From contig NZ_CAJGZQ010000010.1 of NCBI RefSeq assembly GCF_904846185.1, positions 1 to 64,000 of the forward strand: a stretch of DNA of 64,000 bases, read 5' to 3'. The translations under genes were made by a program, and so were the position numbers. Shown here in pieces: positions 57,508-64,000 of the stretch. The DNA comes from Psychrobacter immobilis. GTDB taxonomy: Bacteria; Pseudomonadota; Gammaproteobacteria; Pseudomonadales; Moraxellaceae. Each line of letters starts with the position of its first letter. Position 1 is the first letter of the stretch. The notes beneath the pieces are model-generated. The model saw nothing but the letters and a program-made list of their open reading frames with translations. It ran no database searches and had not been told where the DNA came from.

Positions 57508-58418
57508 GACCTCTTGCAAAAGTCATAGTCTAAGCTCGGAATTAATGATACCAGCAAACAGCTTCATTCTAAGATCATAGCGCTGACGACGGTTGCGATA
57601 TTTATGAGCCACGATTTTGAACAACTTGATTAAGCCTATTTTGTGCTCAACCACAATACGGAACTTTGCCAGATAGTGATTGGCCTGTTTGCATATCTCC
57701 AATAACTGACCACCACGAGGTTTCTTAAATGGTGTGAAGGTTTGCTTATGTAGATTTGCTATACCCTGATAACCACTGTCTGCTAGATAGTTAGTATTCT
57801 CAGGCAACCAATCAGGACAAGTATCTTTATACAGCTTAAAATCGTGGATTGACCCTTTGCAGGTTTGTACATCAAGTATCAACCCTGTTTGCCAATGAAC
57901 GATAACCTGCGCTTTTAAGGTGTGTTGTTTTTTCTTACCGCTATAGTAGTCGCTTTGGTTTTTTTTGGACGCTCAATAGGGGTTTCGGTGGCATCGACAA
58001 TGACGACTGACCAATTGGTATCCTCATCGACACGACTAGGCAGCTTTTTAGGCAATTCAAACTTGCCAGAGTCAATCAGGATGTCTTCTACTTTACGAAT
58101 GATACGGCTAGCAGAAGACTCATGAATACCAAAGTCCATACTGATATGATAAAGCGTGCGGTATTCACGCCAATAAGTCAGGGCTAATAGTATTTGTGCT
58201 TTAAGACTGAGCACACTTGGTCTGCCTGATTTGGTCTTAGATGCTTCATGCTCTTGCATGGCCTCAAGCATGTCATAAAAGGTGGCTTTATGAATGCCAG
58301 TGTAGCGTTTAAAACCAGCGTCACTTTGTTTGAGTAGCTTATTTATGTTTGGCATGGTTCCTAAAAAGTTATGAGTGTCTTCCTATTTTAATTCCCTTTG
58401 CTACTTTTGCAAGAGGTC
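57508..58418 (-). mobile_element. Right IS5-family copy (IS427-like), complete
   Basis: A 911-bp element with inverted ends GACCTCTTGCAAAAGT at both sides and TA on both flanks. It contains two overlapping-frame transposase parts joined by a frameshift. It forms the right end of the composite transposon and interrupts the DUF262 gene at its outer side. Confidence 0.92.
57523..58355 (-). CDS. IS5-family transposase made by frameshift at an A8 run (orfA-orfB)
   Basis: orfA starts MPNINKLLKQSDAGF (58355) and carries a helix-turn-helix (RTLYHISMDFGIHESSASRII) and the first catalytic Asp in VVIVDATETPIERPK. At an A8 run (T8 on plus, 57959-57966) the frame changes by -1. The new frame reads NQSDYYSGKKKQHTLK and joins orfB, with ADSGYQG (second Asp) and KFRIVVEHKIG (Glu). 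Without the shift, orfA ends at 57915. A slippery A8 run is a usual programmed-frameshift or transcript-slippage site in this IS group, so the element may be active. The fusion would be about 277 residues. Confidence 0.85.
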
Positions 58419-58420
58419 TA

Positions 58421-59594
58421 GTGCCTTATGAAAAGTTGCAAAGGTTTTATTCAAAGAGTTCGTAGGGATTGCACATACTGCACGACGAAAAACATACGAC
58501 TCAATCAAACGAACTGCATTATAAAAATCTTCTTTACTAAGCTGCCCAAGATTATAGTCGTGATAGAGTTCAAGTAAGAAAGGATAAGCAACATCAACTT
58601 TCAGTTCACGCAAATCCTTAAATGCTGTTGCCAGTTGCTTATCAGCTTCTTTTCCTAACGCCATTGCACAAAAATACTTTGCAAAAGAATGAATATCAGC
58701 AACTAGCTGATCTACAGTTATACCTCGTTCTTCAAGCTTTTGAGTATGTTGCTTAAATGCCTCGTATACACCATCAATTCTAGGTATAACACCCGTTTTA
58801 ACGGTGAGGTAGTGTCGCATGAAGCTATCAAAGTAATCGCCATAGCTCTCCTGTCCAAACTCGACCTCCATAGGCCGCCAATGGTCATTATAGAGATCAG
58901 CTTGATGATCCGGTTCCAACCCCATCAGCACAAAGTTTCGAATTAAATCGGCTTGGCTCAGTGCTTTGCCAGTAGAGTTCATGCTCTCAAAAATTAACTG
59001 TGGATTATCTTGATCTCTACTCAAAGCAATATCAACAATGATTACCTTGGCTAAGCCACGACAGATTTGTTCTAGGTTGCCATTCAGTTTTCCTAGCTGT
59101 GTATCAAAAAAATCGAAGTTTTCTTTGATACGTAAAGAAAAATCTTGTGGAAGCGCCTTCTGTGTAACCAAAGATAAAAAACTGTCTTTGTCAGTCTGCG
59201 TCAAAATTAGTTTATATCCACGCTCGCCGTCTTCTAGTGGATTTAGCAAATAATAGTTACGCAATTTCTTTGCCGAAAATCCTTCTACAGGTTCAGTATC
59301 GCCAAGATGCCGAGATAAAGCTTCTAAAAGAAGCATCGCTGTGGTTAATCGCTGCTGACCATCAATCACCAGTAAAGGTGATTGGCTAGAAACCTGATAT
59401 AAGCCTTTCTCAATATAAACTACAGAACCAATAAAATGAGCTCCGACAGCATTGTTACTGCCTGCTCGCATAATGTCATCCCACAATTGACGGCACTGCT
59501 GCTCAGTCCAAGAGTAGGTGCGCTGATATATAGGAATAATAAATTGTGGTGACTTTTTTAAAAAGTCAAGTAGCTTGGCTTCTGTTGCTTTCAT
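58421..59594 (-). pseudogene. GmrSD-type DUF262/DUF1524 restriction protein, N-terminal half (split by transposon)
   Basis: This half carries the DUF262 (ParB/Srx-like NTP-binding) domain: QFIIPIYQRTYSWTEQQCRQLWDDI near 17-41, LLVIDGQQRLTTAMLLLEAL near 75-93, and LIFESMNSTGKALSQADLIRNFVLM near 205-230. The open frame runs six codons into the right IS5 copy (DLLQK, stop at 58401). The C-terminal nuclease half is at 49036-49959. The gene lies 134 bases after res on the same strand, so it may once have been transcribed with the type III system. Such proteins restrict modified (e.g. glucosylated) phage DNA. Confidence 0.87.
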
Positions 59595-59728
59595 ATCTGC
59601 GTATATACTCTTGTAGTCAAACTGCTAGTAAATAATCTACTTAAGATTTTATTATGAGCATAAATTTTTCCCATGAGAAAAATTTAATTTATTCTAGATT
59701 ACTTTTGATATTTCAAATACTTAATGTA

Positions 59729-62689
59729 TTAATGAGCTATAGATAATGCTTTCTTAATAATATCCTTAATCAAATCATCTTGAAATTGGGTGCTAAAGCT
59801 CACGCTAAGCCCGTCTGCTTCCATCTGATTAAATAAACGCTCAGCATGCTTAATCTTACGGTTTTCCTCTGCTCTCAGGCTATCAGATGAGCTGGTATCT
59901 TTTGTTTCAATAATTAGATTTAGTGTTTGACCTTTTTCAGTTTCAACAACATAAGCAAAATCAGGTGAGTAAGTGCCACCGCCAGCTATTGGTATTCTAA
60001 TCGAATTGCGAGGGATCTTACTAAATACCGTCACATGCTTTATCTGCTCTTTAATATTCTGCTTTTCTAAAGGCGAATCATAGAAAACATCCTCAAAAAG
60101 ATAAGCATCATCGGGCTTACCGTTATCATAATGAACACCTAGCTGACCTGATTTTAACTCATTTAAAGGTGAGCCAGTTGAATCCGTATAGCTGGTGGGG
60201 TGTACCTGATTAGATATGATGTTATAGCCTATCTCAAACTTCTGCATAGCATTTTGGAACAAATAGAGTTTTATCCCGTCAGCAAACTTACGGATAGTTT
60301 GAATGTTCAAATAGTCATTAATGTCGAGACCTTGTTCACCTTTGCCTTTTAGATGTTTGAGAGTAACGAACGCTTTATGTAAAGTAGGCAGTTTTATATA
60401 TGTTTTTTCAGATAACTGACGTAAGAAACTGCCGTAACTCATTGTGCTGATTTTTGCGAAGTCCTCTTCATCGTCATATACACTATGATAACCAGCTTGG
60501 TTATTGTGGATATGAAGCTTCGATACCTTTGTTACGAGCCCAGTCTTACTAAAGTTATTAGCGGTAATTTCTTGCTTAAGATAGTCCATAAATAGCTTTT
60601 CATAAAAATTACCCTCATCTTCAAACTGATATTCTAAAATAGCGCGCTGGTTAATCAGCTCCCATAACTCTTTAAGCTCTTCATACTTACCTAATCTAAC
60701 CTTGGTTTTAGCTTTTGTATCCTCTTTAGACGTATTCTCAATTTTGCCTTTTTTAAGTGCTGTACCAAAGGCATCAGGATAGAGGTCTTTAAGGGCTTGA
60801 TAACCACCCTCCAAGAACTTCTCGTCATCATCAATTAGATTCTGATCATATAGCTGGTTACTAAGCTCTCTTTTAGAAACATCATAAAAGCCTTTAATCT
60901 GTTCAACTAAGTCGTTAGTTAATAATTCTGGTTCAACTTCTGATACGGAAGTTTCATTAATCTCTTGAGTCAACTCTGCAACAAAGTCTTTTTCCGTAAA
61001 ATCAACATAATAGTTTAAGCGAAAGTCATCTGTCTTCTCTCTTGCCATATGCTCATTGACAGGCAATCGCAAGCCTCGACCAACTTCTTGTAGTTTAGAG
61101 GTCGTACTACCACTGGATCGAAGCTTACAGATTTGAAACACGTTTGGATTATCCCACCCCTCACGCAACGTCCATTTAGAGAAAATAAAGCGTCTTGGAT
61201 TATCCAGTGACAATAAACTTTCTTTATCATGCAAAATTTCGTTAATCTCAGCTTCGATTTTCTCGTCGTTACCCGTGTTATCTTTTGAAAAATAGCCACC
61301 ATGAGTCAGACTGACATCTTTAATAGTACGCTGTAAATACTGCTTATAGAATGGATCTGTTTCTTTAGCAAGATAGGACTTAGCTATTGCTAGTACCCAA
61401 GTCTCAAATTGTGTTTTTAAACTGCCAGCAAGCTCATTACCGTCTCTATACCCCTCGATATCATCAATAAAGAACAGCGTTAACGGTTTGATGCGCGGAC
61501 TGCGAGTAAGTAGCTCTCGCTCCAGTTTAAAGTGCTCTTTGATAGCCTTTTGAATCATACTGTCTTGAAGTGACTCAAGATAAGAGTATGGGTTGATACT
61601 CTCGCCTTTTTTAAGCTCAATACCGTTGCTAAGCACCAAAGTCGTTTTATTTAATTTTTCGATATTTAAGCTATGTATCGCCGAGTGAATACTCGAAAGT
61701 GAATCATTATTCCCAAGTATATAGGGGGTCTTAGTACCATTCTCGCTAAGTTCAAACTCGGCTTCTTTGCCGTCTAATGACTTTAAAGTGAGCTTAGCGT
61801 TATCATTACCTGATAAGGTTTCAACATAGGCGGTAACTCCTTTGACTAGGTCTTGGTTAAAGGCATCAACAGCAGTTAGGTGGTAAATAAGATTTTTATA
61901 TTCATTTTTGAAAGTTGCACCATATCGTAGCGTGAACTGAGCTTTTAAGTTCGATATACTTTTCCAAGTTTTACCAGTTTGTGGAAACTTATGCGGCTCG
62001 TCTATTATAACGACAGGGTTAATACCTGCTAAAGCATTGATTGCTCTATCGTACTTCTCTCCGAGCAATGCTCGATCAAATCTTTCTTCTTGAATAGTAG
62101 GTGAGTTAATCATGCCTTGATTAATCACCAAAACGTGTATTTTACTTTTGTCACCGTGACTAGCATTGACAAACTGAGTCACAGACTCAGGCATATAGGA
62201 TCTTTTGCCTTTCTTACTTTTTTTGCTTTCAACCACGTAAGTGACAATTTGCTTATCATGATATTCACCTTGAAAATCATGGCGAAAGTGCTCACGCAAA
62301 GCGTCACTCTTTAGGAAGTTTACCGTACCAGCTTTAATAGAAAGAGTAGGCACGACGACGATAAACTTAAACAGCCCATAGATTTTGTTAAGCTCATACA
62401 TGGTTTTGGTATAGGTATAGGTCTTACCTGTACCCGTTTCCATTGATATATCAAATATAGGGTCGTCACTGCGTTTATCTGTGCCAAATATACCGTTATC
62501 TTTTTGCACTTGCTCAATATCAGTGGCTAGCGCTATAGCTTTAAAACTGATCTTAGGGTTGATATATTGATTGATGGTATAGTCGCTTGAAGAATGAAAC
62601 TCTACGTTTGCAAACGACTTTATTAACGCAATAATTGCCTTTTCTTGATGAGGTAGATTTGGTTCGAAATTAAAGCCTGCCATAGTCAC
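59729..62689 (-). CDS. res: Type III restriction enzyme Res subunit
   Basis: The 986-residue Res subunit, an ATP-dependent helicase/translocase with a C-terminal endonuclease domain, works with Mod to cut unmodified DNA. Helicase motif I is METGTGKTYTYTKTMYEL (Walker A at 86-90), motif II VIIDEPHKFP, motif III-like TLRYGATFKNEYKNLIYHLT and motif VI LQEVGRGLRLPVN. The PD-(D/E)XK nuclease near the end reads TYSPDFAYVVETEKG then LNLIIETKD. No lesion is seen. It lies 41 bases after mod, in the usual mod-res order. Confidence 0.94.
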   Translation of the reverse strand: MTMAGFNFEPNLPHQEKAIIALIKSFANVEFHSSSDYTINQYINPKISFKAIALATDIEQVQKDNGIFGTDKRSDDPIFDISMETGTGKTYTYTKTMYELNKIYGLFKFIVVVPTLSIKAGTVNFLKSDALREHFRHDFQGEYHDKQIVTYVVESKKSKKGKRSYMPESVTQFVNASHGDKSKIHVLVINQGMINSPTIQEERFDRALLGEKYDRAINALAGINPVVIIDEPHKFPQTGKTWKSISNLKAQFTLRYGATFKNEYKNLIYHLTAVDAFNQDLVKGVTAYVETLSGNDNAKLTLKSLDGKEAEFELSENGTKTPYILGNNDSLSSIHSAIHSLNIEKLNKTTLVLSNGIELKKGESINPYSYLESLQDSMIQKAIKEHFKLERELLTRSPRIKPLTLFFIDDIEGYRDGNELAGSLKTQFETWVLAIAKSYLAKETDPFYKQYLQRTIKDVSLTHGGYFSKDNTGNDEKIEAEINEILHDKESLLSLDNPRRFIFSKWTLREGWDNPNVFQICKLRSSGSTTSKLQEVGRGLRLPVNEHMAREKTDDFRLNYYVDFTEKDFVAELTQEINETSVSEVEPELLTNDLVEQIKGFYDVSKRELSNQLYDQNLIDDDEKFLEGGYQALKDLYPDAFGTALKKGKIENTSKEDTKAKTKVRLGKYEELKELWELINQRAILEYQFEDEGNFYEKLFMDYLKQEITANNFSKTGLVTKVSKLHIHNNQAGYHSVYDDEEDFAKISTMSYGSFLRQLSEKTYIKLPTLHKAFVTLKHLKGKGEQGLDINDYLNIQTIRKFADGIKLYLFQNAMQKFEIGYNIISNQVHPTSYTDSTGSPLNELKSGQLGVHYDNGKPDDAYLFEDVFYDSPLEKQNIKEQIKHVTVFSKIPRNSIRIPIAGGGTYSPDFAYVVETEKGQTLNLIIETKDTSSSDSLRAEENRKIKHAERLFNQMEADGLSVSFSTQFQDDLIKDIIKKALSIAH

Positions 62690-62730
62690 TCTCGTATATG
62701 AAGTTAAAAAAGAAAATAGCTATCAAAAAT

Positions 62731-64000
62731 TTAGTATCTAACAATAATATTGATCGTGATCTTCTTTTTGTTTTGATAGCTTTTGATGGCTTCGTTTAAC
62801 TCCATCTGTATGGCGGTATCGAAGTTGTAGCCATTAACTATAACTCTATCTGGCGCAAAATCTTTATCTTCATCTAACTTGTCTAACAAGCACTTCAAGT
62901 TTTGAGTGCCAAAGTCAGAGGCGATTAGATATAGGTTCTTATTCACCAGCTCAGCGTTATAGCCCTGCAAGTCTATATCTTCAATTTGCTGTGTTAGATG
63001 GTTATTGTCATATAACATCCATGTCGTCAGCAGTGCTTGGTACTGTTCATCACTGAGCACCATGTCGTCAAATAGGCTCTCATTACTAACTTCAAAGTCA
63101 TCATCTATCTTGGGACGGAAATCATTAGTGGTTTCAAATATTTTGAAGCCTAAATCCAAAAAATTGTTAGATATTTCTTCTTTAAAGATCTTAGCAGTTC
63201 TACTTAACCGTTCTTTAGTTATATCAAAGATACTTAGATATCCAGCTTTGTATGCTTCTGATTTTTGCTTTGATTTTTCATCTATTTGAACAAGAATAAA
63301 CTTTAAGTTAGATGACTCTTTCGCATTCAAGTGCCAAATTGAGTGAGCAGTTGTCCCTGAACCAGCAAAGAAATCTAAAACTATATCTTCATTCGTAACT
63401 CCAAAAGCTTTCATTAATTCAGCTAGAAGTAGCTCATCTTTAGGGTTAGTAAATACTTTCCCGCCCATCAATCTACTTAGCCTCTTCGAAGAAGCACGAC
63501 TATCTGTAAATCTCAAGCTAGTTAAACTTTGATTTTCTGTTTCTTTCAGGTAAGTCTTATTGTTCGGTACTTTCGTGTGATCTTCCCCAAAATGGATTCT
63601 GTCTTGCTCTATAAGCTCTAGCATTTTTGATTCAGGACAAAACCAACCTCTTGATGGCTGCTTGCAAGGTTGTTGAGTAGTAGGGTGCATTACATCATAT
63701 ACGTATTGACCATCATTAGGACCAGATATATCAGAGGCAAAGTAAACTCCTCTATTGTCCATCCAGTTATAGTGTTTACTCGAAAAAACTGGGCTGGACT
63801 GTGGAAATCCTTTATACCAAGCTAACGCTTCTTTATGAATCTGGTTCCAATTATCGCCATATTGTTTATGGAATTTATCAAAGGCTTTATAAATTTCATC
63901 TAAACCACCTTTTTTTTCAGTCCAGTCTCCTTCATTTGTGCCTTTACTTTTTGTAAAAATAAGAATGTACTCGTGCTGGAAAGATATATATTTTTGATCA
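62731..64000 (-). CDS. mod: Type III DNA methyltransferase Mod, C-terminal part (runs off window)
   Basis: The frame is open from the stop at 62731 to the window edge; the start and the catalytic DPPY motif lie beyond 64000. Visible are the EYILIFTKSKG strand, SRGWFCPESKM, and motif I VLDFFAGSGTTAHSIWHLN with DEKSKQKSEAYKAGY after it. Motif I placed in the C-terminal half is the beta-class order of type III Mod proteins. It methylates adenine at the recognition site and gives Res its specificity. The internal Met at 63762 (MDNRGVYFAS) is not the true start. Confidence 0.93.
   Translation of the reverse strand, partial: DQKYISFQHEYILIFTKSKGTNEGDWTEKKGGLDEIYKAFDKFHKQYGDNWNQIHKEALAWYKGFPQSSPVFSSKHYNWMDNRGVYFASDISGPNDGQYVYDVMHPTTQQPCKQPSRGWFCPESKMLELIEQDRIHFGEDHTKVPNNKTYLKETENQSLTSLRFTDSRASSKRLSRLMGGKVFTNPKDELLLAELMKAFGVTNEDIVLDFFAGSGTTAHSIWHLNAKESSNLKFILVQIDEKSKQKSEAYKAGYLSIFDITKERLSRTAKIFKEEISNNFLDLGFKIFETTNDFRPKIDDDFEVSNESLFDDMVLSDEQYQALLTTWMLYDNNHLTQQIEDIDLQGYNAELVNKNLYLIASDFGTQNLKCLLDKLDEDKDFAPDRVIVNGYNFDTAIQMELNEAIKSYQNKKKITINIIVRY

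Larger units (their letters stand above)
49962..58418. mobile_element. Composite transposon bounded by inverted IS5-family copies
   Basis: An 8457-bp segment begins and ends with the same outward-facing terminal repeat (GACCTCTTGCAAAAGT read inward from each end), flanked by TA on both sides (49960-49961 and 58419-58420). Both terminal IS copies have their transposase start outermost, so they are inverted and the segment cannot be one IS. The interior holds an IS4-family copy, an hsdR end, a broken dapC, an SLC13-type transporter, ttdAB, and a LysR gene. Excision with one TA restores the interrupted host gene in frame, strong evidence for a single insertion event. Confidence 0.88.

Noticed and set aside
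57508..58418. Simple single IS insertion in the DUF262 gene
   Set aside because: Its left neighbour is the ttdAB/LysR cargo, not the other half of the gene; the second half lies beyond the left IS5 copy, so the whole composite is the insertion.
46600..64000. CRISPR array or cas genes in the defence island
   Set aside because: No regularly spaced direct repeats and no Cas-like proteins were seen.

Overview
The window looks like chromosome of a Psychrobacter-type gammaproteobacterium (Moraxellaceae). The basis is overall gene content and protein style: paired OmpP1/FadL porins, leuCDB broken up by small envelope genes, moderate AT-rich codon use and A/T-rich intergenic DNA. This is inferred from recognition of the families; no database search was run.

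Core region, 1-46418. The left edge is the tail of an IS4-family element. Next come leuC-leuD-leuB (minus strand) with two small secreted-protein genes between them, and a divergent LysR gene. They are followed by putP; two tandem FadL-type porins; slyX and uup (divergent); the cytochrome bc1 operon petABC; sspA and sspB; dcd; a DUF2804 gene; mrp; and mgtE. A ketone-body module (scoA-scoB-bdhA with a divergent GntP-family permease) precedes metG. An ABC importer with two tandem substrate-binding lipoproteins follows. Next is a two-component system resembling TtrSR, divergent from a triheme cytochrome and a TsdA-type thiosulfate dehydrogenase. A YdeP/FdhF-type molybdoenzyme with fdhD, then tRNA-Cys and tRNA-Leu(UAA), close the core.

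Island, 46419 to beyond the right edge. A tyrosine integrase sits directly downstream of tRNA-Leu, the usual layout of a tRNA-targeted island. Behind it lie a possible nuclease with a GAD...QAKK motif (resembling DUF6615), a GmrSD-type DUF262/DUF1524 gene, and a type III restriction-modification pair (res complete, mod running off the window). The GmrSD-type gene is cut in two by an 8457-bp composite transposon (49962-58418). Its ends are two inverted, non-identical IS5-family copies, flanked by a TA duplication. Removing the transposon and one TA restores a 699-codon gene in frame.

The transposon carries an intact-looking dicarboxylate module (SLC13-type transporter, ttdA, ttdB and a LysR gene). 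It also carries junk: an IS4-family copy inserted in the left IS5, the 3' end of a type I hsdR, and a truncated, frameshifted dapC. The IS4-family transposase changes frame at an A8 run, and so does the IS5 transposase, in opposite directions.

The most informative observations are the nested transposon that splits a restriction gene inside a defence island, and the TtrSR-like/TsdA/triheme cytochrome cluster for thiosulfate-tetrathionate redox.
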